From Parus major (lineage: Eukaryota; Chordata; Aves; Passeriformes; Paridae), in assembly GCF_001522545.3 (NCBI RefSeq), contig NC_031769.1, positions 136,098,605 through 136,162,604 on the forward strand: a DNA stretch of 64,000 bases. Reading direction: 5' to 3'. Position numbers and translations under genes: made by a program. Positions 1 through 12,399 of the stretch are shown here, piece by piece. The notes under the pieces were generated by a model that saw only the letters and a list, made by a program, of their open reading frames with translations, had not been told where the DNA came from and did not search any database. Within the stretch, counting starts at the first letter, position 1. Every line of letters begins with the position of its first letter.

Positions 1-1433
1 GCAGAGTAAGAGACAGAAAATAAAAGCTGAAATCTTTAATGTTAAATGATTTTCATCATTGAACACTGCTTTTATTTTTCTTTAAATCAGCTTTTATAAT
101 TTGAGTTGTCATGACAACATGATGCAACACTTCACTGCCATGACAATGTGACAACTTTCAAAAACAGTAAGTGCTGTTTTTACTCTGTTTTTCAATCGCT
201 CCCAAGGAAACAAGCTGTTATTTACTTCTGTGACGAAACTCATACGATACCATAATGGATCCAATGTCAAGAAAAATTAAAGCATAGAATGGGGAAAGCA
301 GGGATGGAAAATGTGTTTTTGTGTACATAATTACTCCATAAAGAGTACACTTTTTTTTTCCACTGTCTTATCCCAATTCACCACCATAACTGCTCATTTT
401 CACCTATGAATTCACTGACTTTCTCCATAACCTGACCAAAAGTGATTAATCACAGCAGCATAATTAACTGAAAAAGGGCCTGTTTTCTTAGCAGCAGTTT
501 TAGTTGATGTTTTTATGCTTGGTTGTGGGCATTTGGATACTACAAAACAAACTGAAATAAATGAAATCTCTGTGTGACCATGAGCTAACTCCAGTGGAGC
601 AATGAATTTCTAAATCCCATCAATTTATGTGAGACTTGTGTCTAAATTCTATAGAGACGATAAATCCACTGGCTAACTCTCTTCTAGATGGAGCCAAGAA
701 GTGTTTCCAGACACTAGAGCTTAGTTATCTATATTATGCAGTTGTGGGGGACCAAAAAAAATCACCGGGATGATATCTATTCTGTTTAGCAAAAATAATT
801 CTCAGGAGCTAGCATGGACCAAGGACTACTCCCAAAAAGGCAGAATGGATGCAGTCTTCTTGTTCTGGAAACTGAGGCAGTTTAAAACTACTAAAATACA
901 TCAGCTGGCCTCAGTGGCATGGGATGATCCTTAGCACCATTTTCCATACAGGGACAGACACAGCCATTGTTTTCCTAGCAGCCTTATTTTTGAGAAACCT
1001 GAAAAAGCCCAAAACAGCTGATATCAGAACTCAGTATAGTAAAGACTCACTTCACATGGGTGTGATGGAGGGGCTTTGTGAAAGCAGTGATGCATTTATA
1101 TAGCACTTACTACGAGAGCCAGCTTAACCATGGGAAGTTGTTCTCTCAGTGCAGGGGAACACTTTGGCCCAGCCCAAGGGGTCACCCCACACCTGCCTGC
1201 TGCCCACTCCCTCCACCCTCAGCAAAACCATCCGAGCCTGGACACAGACAGAGGGGCAGTGAGCAACCAGGGACACTTTCAGCCTGATACAACTGTTGAT
1301 GTGTTTTGAATATCAATGATCACTTCCTTAAACAAAAGACAGTGCTGGAGCAAAGAAGCTGTACTACTTTTAGGACATTACAGCTGAGAAACTGCTCTGT
1401 GTGTATGAACACACCTCTATAACAAAATATTAA

Positions 1434-1494
1434 AGATATATATATATATTTGTGTGTGTTTGTACATATATATATACTTGACACACATATAGAT
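1434..1494. repeat. TA/TG-rich simple repeat
   Basis: Alternating TA runs flank a short TG run: a first TA tract at about 1436-1449, then TGTGTGTG near 1451-1458, then a second TA tract at about 1465-1475 and an ACACACATATA end. It is an impure dinucleotide microsatellite of the kind likely to vary in length between individuals. Confidence 0.8.
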
Positions 1495-4265
1495 CAGTAT
1501 TTTTGGCAGCAAAGGTAAATCTGTTTCACAGCATCAAAATCTAACAAAAGAAAATTAATCATTCTATAGGAGGAAAAAAACTAGATTCTCATGATTGGTA
1601 TTTTACATAATTTAAAGGATTTCACGCACTTTCAGCACCCTATTCAGTGGTTTAGTGACTACTATTTACCCATATCAGGCTCAGAAAAAGGTAAGCTAAA
1701 CTGGAGGTTCCAGTACTTTGCTTTCTTTTCTGAGAGTTCAAGACTTAATTTGCTATCTGCCTAGAAGACACAAGTTCAATAGGAGAAATAAAGCACACAG
1801 AACCTAATAATTAGTCCCATCCTGAAGGTCTCATCCAGCTTCCATTTTTCCATAATGGAATCTTTCTACTGATTTCAGTATAACCTAAACCAGAAAAGAA
1901 GAGAATTATACATCAGCTCTTCATTAAAAACAAAAGAAAACAAAAAACTGAACAAACCAAGATCCACTTCTGCCTCCAAAATCCCACAGTTCCCATTCTA
2001 CTTCTTTATACGTCTCTACTTACTATGAGTTCCTGTTGACAGGAACAGATATAGCCTTTGTTTCCATTGGTACCTCATTAGCAAAGCAAGGTTGCCAAAA
2101 GCCAAAGTGGTTGGAGATGTTGTTTCACAAAAGCTGCCTATAAACATACTTTTGTTTATGTCTATCAGTCAAAATGTGCTTGTGCTTGTTGTCATACAGA
2201 CTTGCAGTCAGGATTATCTTGACATTCTTCTCCTGACAGGTGATCAAAATCACAACACTTTCTGCTCTACACTCTTCAAAAAGCATTCTATATTATACAA
2301 AGAATTGTTTCAAATCATAATCCTAGATATTGCCAGGAGGTAGAGAGGAGCTGAAATTCAGAGCAGAGCAGCAAGAGGAAGTGGGAACTTTGGAAAATCA
2401 TCAGGTTTCCTTATGGCATAACAGTGACTCAAGTAAGAAACCTATACACTGGGAACTTGTATTTTGATCCTGACATGCAGAAAGTAGAGACACTCGCAGG
2501 CACCATCCAGATGGTAATTTGAACTAGTTTGCCATAGCATGGGTGATAAATCATCATTTAACATGGCCTATGGAACCAGGACAAAGAGTGGAGAAGACAA
2601 GTTGTGTGATGACACTTTATTAGTAGCAGAGAAATTGGTATGACCTGGGTATGTTCTCAGACACATGATTATCAATATGCAGTTTCAGTAACAGTGTGTT
2701 ATTGACTTCAGACTGCTTCAATGGTGAATACCAACTTTTCTTTTTCCTGAAATGTTTTTAACCACTTAGAGAAAGGAAAGGAAGATTTTTCTAAAACTCA
2801 GCTCTCAAGAAATAAACCAGACTAGAGAAACTTGAGTGGCGATGCGTAATAAATTGGGACATCCATGTCTGATTTTAATCTCAGTTGTGTGATGGATCTG
2901 TTTCCTGTTGACGGCATATAGCAGGGAGTTGCACAATATACAGAGAAACTTGTGGGCAGCATGACGATGATAATTTAGAAAAAGCAACAGTGAAACATGG
3001 ATTAAGCACAGCAAAATTTGTATTGACTAAAGAGGGATGCTCCAGAAGAATGTAGACAAGGAATTAATTGATGAGAAGATGAGAGATACTATCAGCCATC
3101 TCTTCAGATCTCATCCTTTCGGAGAGTCTGGAAAATAACTTTCCCAATCTTCTAACCTCAGACTCTTTCTTATTTAGTTCATTTTGACAAAAATATTTAC
3201 TTTAACATAAACATAGATCTCAGAGAAATGTCATAAAATAATCTTTCAGTTAACAAACTTTATCTTTGTTCAGATGAATTGTAAGAATATACTTAGGTGC
3301 CATTTAAATCTGGAAATGTACTTTGCACATCTTTAAAGCTAAATATAACAGAAATTCAGCATATAATTTAGACAGTAATATCATTGAAATATCAAGGATT
3401 TAAAAATGACACTACCATAGATTACCATTTTTTGTAAATGCATACATTAACTTTCTCTCCTGTCAAATTTGGTTTGTTTACAGTAATGGATCCACAACTT
3501 TCCTTTACCTTAGGTATATTTCTGAAGTATCCGTGCCATGTCATAAATATGAGTCATGATTCAAGAAAGAAATAAGAATGGCAACATCACAAAAAAAGCA
3601 CCAGTCTTCCCATATTCTGAATAAGAACGTAGACCCAAAAGAAAATTTCTGTTTTCTTATAGTACTGATATTGTACTTGATACTTCTGAATGTAAACCTA
3701 ATATGATGTTGAATACCACTTTTACAGCTGATGAACACCTATCCTGTGCAAGTTAAAATATTTTAGGGGTATTTTTTAATTGTGTTTAGAAGACGTGAGA
3801 AATGTAGCATATTAGAAGTCTCTTGATAAATTTAGTATGTGCATACACCCAACTCATCCAAAGTTCTTTTCTGTATGGTATTAAAATATGACATCACTTT
3901 TGCAAGAAGTTTGCCATGATGTGCTCAGAGACAATTTGCCTTTGTTTCTATTCTGTATTTTTTCAGACTCTATTTCAGTCATGCTGTAATAGCTGCAGTT
4001 TGAGATGGTAGCTAAGAAAAAAGGTACAATACAGAACTAACATACCAGTAGAGAGGGCATCTTGAGACAGTTGTCTTTGTTTTTCAGGCAAGAAGTTAGA
4101 AGCAGCTAGAACTTGTAGCAAACATTCTGATGGCATTTACTGAGACTGGCAGTTTTCTGAGGAAATATTGCATAGACTGTAAACACTTGGAAGTGCAAAT
4201 GCTTTTTGTTAACACACAACTCATAGGAAAAAGAGGAACATGAGCTTTAGGGGAACTATGATAAT

Positions 4266-4300
4266 ATAAATAAATAAATACTAATCATCATCATCATCAA
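4266..4300. repeat. TAAA then CAT compound microsatellite
   Basis: About three TAAA units at 4267-4279 are followed within a few bases by about five ATC/CAT units at 4284-4299. The two motifs sit side by side, giving a short compound microsatellite. Confidence 0.75.
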
Positions 4301-6119
4301 TCTTCCAGCAGTTTCCCACTGAATTTGTTGAAGAGGTAAAGACAGATTGCTCCTGACCTGATTAAGGATTTCCTTCTTTTTAAACTGAAAGTCACCTAAA
4401 TAAATTATTTTGTAAGCCTACTATGTCAAATGCAATCAAGTTGATTAGTAAATATTAGCATGTTTTTCTATCACTGGAATTTGCAGCAGAAGCAAGTATG
4501 CAGGATACATGACATACTAAAAAAAAAAAGTTTGGCTGAAGTTGCTTGAATAATTTATCTATTATCTCAAAAGCTGAGTGTCAAGCTGCATCACTACTGA
4601 GATTTTCAGAGCAATCACCACCTAACGTCAAAAACTGCATGTTGCTGGATCTCTGCTTTAAGTTATTTCTGTGTCCAAAAAAGCAATGTACTGAAGTTCT
4701 CTACCCTCAAAGAATATTTATAACAAACGAGGACGGACAAAACCCAGGTACAGTATCCTGAATGCAGTAATTATTGTTCTGCCAGAGTGGACATACTGGC
4801 AATATAGCACCTCTTTGCTGGAGGAATAAAAAAAAAAAAATCTCTGCGTATTTGTGCTTGCTTTTACCAGAAGAGTTTTTCACTTATCACTGCCAATTGG
4901 CCAAATAAAGATCTTGGTATGTATCTCTTGTGTCTGAGATGAAGCTCAGCTCCTACCAGCATCCTAAAAATCTGCCCGCATTATGCCTGAGAGTCCAAAA
5001 TTCAGCCCCTTACCTAGGTGTCCCTGAGCTGTTTTGAAAACTTGGCCTTAATCCCAGCATGCTGAACTGTATTCTGGTTCTCAGAGAAACTACACCACAA
5101 ACAGGCACTCCTGTGCCCAAAACCTGCTTGATGCTTGCACAACCTCCACCTCCTGCGCTTGTCTCAACAGCAGCCATCTGCTGTTCCTTTTGCAAATTTG
5201 CACCTCATTTAAGGCTGACCTAGAACTAGGCAAAATTGAGCACACATTGGGAGCAAAATTTTATCTGAAAAAGTAGAGGGGGAAAAGAAAAGCTTTTTCA
5301 GTCATTAGTTTTCAACCACTTATATTTTCATCCAACTGCAATTCTAGCCCTTCAGTGCTAGTTATATGACATTACTGCAGGAAAGACAAGGGAATGGTCA
5401 AGCTGCCTCCATGTCTGATTTCCCAGTAAACACTGCATCACATTCACAGCTTGTCAATCCCTGTTCCTGAGGTGCAATCATGTAGCACATCCACTTGGAT
5501 GGCAGATACATGTCCCTATTCTCTAGATGGGTGTCAGAGCAGCTCATATTTAATGTGTGCGTGCTTGTGCGTCTGTGATAAGGAGCCAGTACTATTTCCC
5601 ACCATCCCCCCAAATTAACTAAGGCTATTACCTGGCAAAATGTCACACAACTTCCAAACCAATACTCTTAAGCCCCACATCACACTGAAGATTACTTCAG
5701 AAAAGCACTTATCATTATGTGAGCTTGAAAGCTAGGTCTCCCATGAGGGAACATTCCTTGACATTAGCCAAACCATCTGACTAAGAAACACTTCCTATAG
5801 TTTTAACATATGGATTACATTTGAACTGACAGTGAGTTTTCCTCTGGACTGATCCCTGCCGCCTCCATACATGGTTATGCTTATTGCTTATGGAGCTCTT
5901 TTAAGCACCGCTGCCCTGAAATAAACTCCTACTATTCCTAAAGGATTTCACGCCAGCCAATTTAAATATTTTAATAATGAGTAAAAAGTTTAAAATTAAG
6001 ATAAAATATTGTGTCAAGCCACAGACGGTGCTGACAGTTCAAAAAGAAAATGCTTTCTTTGCAGCACCCATCAGCACATCTGTGACCATACTACATCTCT
6101 GGATTGTTCAGAATTCCCA

Positions 6120-6680
6120 GTCTTTTCCTGCTTTTCCAAACCAATCTGCTCAGCAGATGGGCAGACCAATGAGACAGGCCAATGGCAACATCAGCCACTG
6201 AAGGTCTTGCTGGAGCTGGATGCACAGTGGCTTTGCCTAGAGAGGAGATATGCTGGCAGGGGCCACTGCAGTCGCCACCAGTGGCCTTCTGGAGAGCTCC
6301 AGCAAGAGCTCAATGCCCCAGCTGGGCCAGCAGCAAGGGCAGCCCTGTAGTTGCTCCAAAGATGGGGTCCTCTTTGGAGGGCCACCTCCCATGGGAATGA
6401 GAGACCCTTTGGCACTGGGCTACCCCTGACAGCCCGGGGACATTGGCACCATGAAGCCTGTGGCCCCAGCCCAGCAAGGAGTGCCTGATCCCCATTCTGT
6501 TTGTGAGCTGTAACCAGGACAGATGCAAGGCACCTCAAGGAATGTACTCCCTTCTTTCAGAATTGTCCACAACTGTTTGAGGCTTCCCTCAGCCCTCAGG
6601 AGACACAATGCTGGACACCACTGAAGGTACCCACAAGCTTCACAAGGGACTGGGGCTCACCCAGAATGACACTTCTGAGA
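6120..6680. other. GC-rich patch of unknown origin
   Basis: This block is clearly richer in G and C than its AT-rich flanks and is crowded with overlapping frames on both strands (6182-6400 and 6009-6350 on plus, 6191-6538, 6310-6528 and 6420-6608 on minus), none longer than 115 codons. One plus frame, read through two stops, gives a Gly/Pro/Gln/Met-rich stretch around 6310-6500 (for example GGPPPMGMRDP near 6376-6408). This could be a decayed retrocopy of a low-complexity protein gene, or chance translation of GC-rich DNA. CpG is sparse, so it is not a typical CpG-island promoter. I do not recognise a gene. Confidence 0.35.
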
Positions 6681-9600
6681 GCCGTGGCATGGCACCTTTG
6701 CTTATGTAAAAAACATGCAGCACCATAGGCTATGTTACATCTCCAAACTTCCTTCTGGCTCTCTGCTTTTCTCTCAAAGATAAAAAGCAGCTAACAGCAG
6801 AGTTCCCTGACATCTACCACATCCTGGCAGAAGGAAATGCTTCCGATTTCATGGTGATTTGGGTTTCTCAGTGCCAGTCACTGTTTCTGTTTTTATATTT
6901 TTAATAGCTATCTAAAAACTAGAAACCTAGCAACATATTTTGTAGCTGATTTCGCTGATAATGCCTTTTTAAAGCTCATTTCCTGCTTTAGGATAGGGTG
7001 GTAGCAAAAAGAGCTGGGTTAACTCCATTAAGAGAAGACAGTGCATTAAGCCAAAAAAAAAAAAAAAAAAATGCTGAAAGGGGAAAAAAACCCCTGAACC
7101 TAACAGCAAGCTGGTGAACAGATCAGATATATTTAATTTTCCTGTGCCCCCTTTTGAGATAGCTTATTATTAACTAAAGTAAATTCAGGTGTTCACAGAA
7201 ATTAGAAAAATTATATGAAAAAGCAAGTTAACTGAAATAATGAACTGATACACTTCTTTTTTTTTTATTTTGTTTTAATTCAGTTGTGGGATTTTAGCCA
7301 AGGAGAACAAGAACAAAATACAGAATTCTATCTAATGAGATATCTAATTAACAAAAATACTTTCAATTCAAAAGACAAATTAAAAAGGCCAAAAAAAGAC
7401 ATTATTCCCTCTCTGTATAGTGATGTAGCCTGTTTAAGTGAATACTGTCATGTCTTACAGCTCAAGTCTAAACATCCAGTGCTGATAGAGAAGGGTGCAC
7501 TTTGCATTCCTTTCTCAGTATGGTAAAGCTGTAACTTATACCTCTGACTTATCACAGCATTGGGAAACACATGTTTTCCCCTTATTTGGTAGCACAGAAC
7601 ATCTGGAAAGGAAAAAGGACAAACTTCCCAATACCAACTGTGAGCCACCACCACAATAGGACCTGCCTATAAAAGCTGACACTCCACCTCATTTGAGCAG
7701 AAAAGAAAACAAAACTCAGACATATGTATGGCTGCAGAACATCTGAAACTCTACAAGTGTAGAGAGAAACGGTGCAAGAAAGGATGGAGGGACGTGCACA
7801 CAGCATTTTGAAGAGCTCAGGGCTCAGATGCCCACCCTGCTGCTGACGCCCTGCAGGTCAGCACCCACTTTTTCCAGTTTTCTAAGCAGCTCATAACACA
7901 TCAAAATAAACATTCAATGCATGGGTAACTAAGTATTTTACAGTGGAAGGCAGGAGGAGAAATGTTGCCTTCACTGGAATGCTGAAGGTCACGAAGTTGC
8001 ACAGGCCTCTTACCCAGAGCCCTTCCCAGGGGCTGCAGAGACCACAATGCAGGCAAGAAGGGAAAGGACATGCTATCTTTTCTAGTATACAGGATAGAGT
8101 TGTAGAGCAGCTCAACAGCTGCATGGAGAAATGGACTTCACTGCTAAAAATAAGAATAAGGAAGATTTTAGGTACCTCAGTACCAAATTGCCTTCCTAAA
8201 AGCTGTTTGGAGGCACTTAAACACTATACGTGCCAGGACTGGTGAACTTAAAGCTCATAAATTGTATCAGAAAAATTCAGTTCTGAACAAGGGCAGGAAA
8301 CTGAGGTTTGGCCTCTCTGAGCAGCTCTGTACCAAACTTCTTGTCTGGAAGCAAAAGAGCTGCCTGTCCTGCCCATGTGCTGCTGCAGCACCAGCCTCCC
8401 TCCAGAACATTGCAACACCTCTCACTCTTCTCAAATTGGACTGCAACTTCTAAGATACAGCATAAAAGGAAATAATTTACTGTGATGAGCAAACATTTAG
8501 TGGGTAAAACTCTTAACAGTAAAAATAAAAGGATGAAGTATTTTCCTTCCTCAAAAGAATTTTCAGCCACACCTCCTAAAGAGATCCCTAATTGCTGCAC
8601 CAGAACCCCAGGCAGTTCCATGTGTGACATGTAAACCACGGGGGGACTGGTAAAGAAGTATGTCTGAGCTGCTGAGTGCTTCCTCCTGCAGATGCCAGCA
8701 GCTGGGAGCCAGTGCCGCCGCCACAGCTGATGATGGCTTGAACATCAGCTCATTTGGAAACTCCTGGTGAGAGTGGTGCCAGGAAGGAAAGTCTCTCAGG
8801 GTCCAGCCCACACCCTGGCAGGGAGATGATCCTCCCTTCTAACTGCTGCCATTGGCTCCTGATCTCTGTACTCTGGGACATTTTTTAAAATCTCTTTAGA
8901 ATTCCAAGTTTTACTTGTTTCCAGTAGCAACACTGGTCACACACATGGCAGGAGGGAGGGCAGTAAGGCTTAAGCTGAGCTATCAAGAGTCTCGAGACAA
9001 CACCTGGTAGAAGGCTGCTACTGGAGCTGGCCGTGCCATTCTGGCAACCTTCAGCTGGACACAAGCAGTCAGCATGGCTATTCCTAACTCTGCACAGCAA
9101 CCACCCACCATCTTGCCAGGAGCAGTTGGTAAGAGCCTTCCTGTCAGGACTCGTTCTGGAGCTGAAGAGCTCCAACACACACCCTCAAAGCAGTAACATT
9201 TGCACAAGAGGCATGAATAAGCTGCCACAAAAACTGATCACAAAGTGAAGCTAGCATTTCAGTTCATTTCTGTCCCCTTGAACAGCAACTTTGTAGACAA
9301 CAGCTCCTCCATGCAACTGAAGAAGGAGGTACTTTTAATACCATTTTCTGAATGGAAAATTAAAATAAGTGAATTTTCCGAGGACATGGGTCCAAGCAAT
9401 GTTAGGCCCCAGAAGGGAAATTCCTTATAAAGTTACTTTGCAGAAAGTCACTGCTGCCCCTTCCTCCCCAAACCCTGCAGACTTTGAGTACATTTAGAAA
9501 CACAAATGCAGAGTTCTGTTTTTTTCTGTTTCTAGATACATATATACAGGCACCCTTTCCCATCATGTATTAATTAAGTCAATCTCTTTTCTTCAGATCC

Positions 9601-12379
9601 TTACTTGCTGAAAGATTGTTTTACAGAATGAAAAGCAAAGCCAAACAGGAATTTCTTTATGGGTGCTTTTGAAGAAAACAGCTACAGAAATGTCTATCTG
9701 GCACAGGCAAGACAGAAGACAACAAGCAAGGGAAAGCATTCAAGAATCTCTGAGGATGAAGCAATTCCTACTGTTTTGAACTGCACACATGAACCCAGAG
9801 CTGGGCAACAAACACTCCCTAGGACAAGCTGCAGTGGGACACGCTGCACAGCGATACCTCGGGCGATGCTATCGCTGTCTTTCTGTTTCTGGGGAACTCT
9901 GTTGCAGGAAGCTGCTGTAAAGGGCTTAAAATGTCACAGCAGCCATGATCTTGGAGAACCCCTGGGGAATATGATGGAAACAAGTAGGTCCCCTTGCCAC
10001 AGGGAAGCACTGTCGTAGCATTAATGGCTCTGATGGTGCAACTGAGCTCACTTAAAACTCCCCTGTAACCAAATCCAGGCTTACAGCCATACATCCAAAC
10101 TACTGGGAATTCATATAATCTCCTGTCTTTGATATCTGAACCTGTTATCATTAAAAAGATATGTTCCAGTGTAATCAGACTGTGGTAGCTTGGTCCAGGA
10201 TTTGCTATATGGGAAACTTGCAGCCAAAGTAGTCTAAGTGATCACTACAGCATCTTTGGATAAAGACAGCCAGGAATCAATTTTCCTCTCTTTAAGATGC
10301 TAAAGTAGCAACAATAAAAACACTTCTAAATGTTCTAAAATGGGATACCTCTTTTAACCCTTGTTAGCATTGTTTTGGTTTTTTTAAAATATAATTTATA
10401 TATTGCCATTTGCCAGGATTAGAGAGGTGTTCATTAAATTAAAAAAGAAACAAAGGCAAGAAAATCTCACATGAAAAGATATTTTCATTATGAAAAACAA
10501 ACAAGCCAAGGAAAATATCGACCACAGTAAGACATGTCCATAGTTTGAAATGCACCTCATCAAAGAAACAAATTGGTGATTACAAAAAGCACTTCAGCAA
10601 CATAAACTTTATGAAGAATAAAGCCTTTTATTCTTTGTCACACAGCATAATGAATTGAATACTGAGATGACGCAGGAAAAGAGGAGTTAGTGATTCATCG
10701 TAAAATGCCGTCAATAAGACAGAAAGCCTGCTTCTTACATTACCCAAGGTAACAGAGTTTTAAGGGTTGATTTTATTCTTTTAATATGGAGAGCACAATA
10801 TTGTGCCTTGGTTTGTTCTTTTCTGGGCAGCTTGATGTAATCACATAGCACAAGCATGTGTGGAAATGTACTCTGCCACTGACTGAAATATATGTCATTA
10901 ATAATACCCTCTAACCAAGTAACAGCATTTGAAGGGAAAATGGCAGATACAAGCAGAATTTCATGAATTTCCTGATTTTCACCACAAGTGCCACGGTTTA
11001 ACACCTACAGCTTAATTTAAGCAGTATATAAAACATTTTCAGGCAGATACACATATTGTTATGCACATACAGAAGACGTTAATTTGGGGAAAAACACCAT
11101 AGGAATACAGTAAGTGTATTTGACACAACCTCCTTTTTAGTTAGGATAAGCTTTGCATTCAAAGATCCCTGATAATGTTGTGATCATTTTTCCCAGAAAG
11201 ATGAATCATAGATGCTAGAGATTAACAAGGCAAGTCAAATGGCCAACACCTACCACCCTTCTCCCTATCAAACAGCTATTCCTACAGCACAGGACTGTGA
11301 ACCACATGAATCACAAGCAATGGCCATTCACAGAAGCAAAACAAACATCCCTGTCACTCTGTGCCATCCTGTTTGATCTCACTGGAACATAAAAGCAATG
11401 CGAGGTCAGGAAGGGGCAAAAGCTGGAGAGAAAGATTGCTGTGCAGTGCTGGGACACCCAGCAGGGTACGGCATTAGAGGTACACTACATTTCTCTGCCT
11501 GTGTTCTGATCTCACATGACCAAAATCACAGCCAGTTCCACAGGAATGGATGATATCCTGGGTCAGCACTAAACCAGTGCCTCAGCATGGTATCAGGGGC
11601 CGCTTGTCCGCTGGACGTCTTGTTCCTGGTTTAAGTCAAGAGAATTTTCCACCACCTGTGATCATTAAAGATTCCCTCATGCTTCTGTCAGGGGAGAGTT
11701 AACCCTACTGACCTGGCCAGGTGATTACTTTTTACCTATTTAATTTCCACCTGGAGTTTCAGTTTCCTTACTTTCTAGCACAAATTACTCTGTTCCTAAA
11801 GGGTGCCATAAGTCACATTTTTGGAAGTGATCCCTGAAGAAAGCAATAGACCCTTTGGAAGTAGAATGTATAGAATTACTGAACAATTAAAAGTGACTCA
11901 TAGAAGAATATATAAAATTGTTCTTGGGAGTACATGCTGTAAAACCCTGATTATTTCCAGGGTCCATAAAGCCAATTCTGAACTTATAATGGAGATAAAG
12001 GAAGCACCATGCAATATGCCAGATGGATCAGTAGTGAAGGAATGCCAAACTCTCCTCTCCAGCTCAACAATTCAGAATCACTGCAGTTTCACTGCCTTCA
12101 AATGCTTTACACTCATTTCAGGGCAACCAGAAACTTTCAGGTCTCACCAGCCTGACTGTCTCCCTGCTCTTAAGCTAAAGAACAAAGAAAACACTTCCTA
12201 GAAAAATTAAGCGTGGTCAATGATAGTCCCCTTGCAACTGTGTGGAAGTAAATGTTGTAGTACTTTGTGCACATATCTGCCTCAGGTTTGATCCAACACA
12301 TTTTTCTTTTTTTACCATGAAACTGGAATTCACAGAAACACAAGATGAAATTTATTTCATGTTAATGTAATATTTCTTC
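6681..12379. other. Unique non-coding DNA with short A/T tracts
   Basis: No gene or intact transposon is recognisable. The stretch holds a 19-base A run at 7053-7071, a T run near 7256-7267, and moderately GC-richer sections around 7800-8050, 8300-8430 and 8640-9180 that produce overlapping meaningless frames on both strands. The longest frames (120 codons at 8277-8639 minus, 119 at 9659-10018 plus, 126 at 11821-12201 plus) show no domain, and several use non-ATG starts. Confidence 0.65.
7053..7071. repeat. Poly-A tract of 19 bases
   Basis: An uninterrupted run of 19 A residues. No AATAAA-type signal or recognisable element body is seen directly upstream, so there is no support for a retroposon tail. 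Confidence 0.9.
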
Positions 12380-12399
12380 TTTTTTTTTTTTTTTTTTTT
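12380..12399. repeat. Poly-T tract of 20 bases
   Basis: An uninterrupted run of 20 T residues. It could mark the tail of a minus-strand retroposed sequence extending to the right, but the DNA there (12400-12620) is not recognisable as any element or gene copy. Confidence 0.9.

Larger units (their letters stand above)
1..6119. other. Unique AT-rich non-coding DNA
   Basis: No exon, RNA gene or clear transposon is recognisable here. Open frames are short (under about 85 codons), overlap on both strands and show no domain. The stretch contains homopolymer T near 351-359, A runs near 4520-4530 and 4830-4842, and the two simple repeats listed separately at 1434 and 4266. Sequence is otherwise unique by eye. 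Interpretation as intergenic or intronic DNA is inference from the absence of coding signal. Confidence 0.7.

Noticed and set aside
11821..12201. 126-codon frame on the plus strand
   Set aside because: It begins with TTG, has no recognisable domain and no flanking splice or promoter signals that set it apart.
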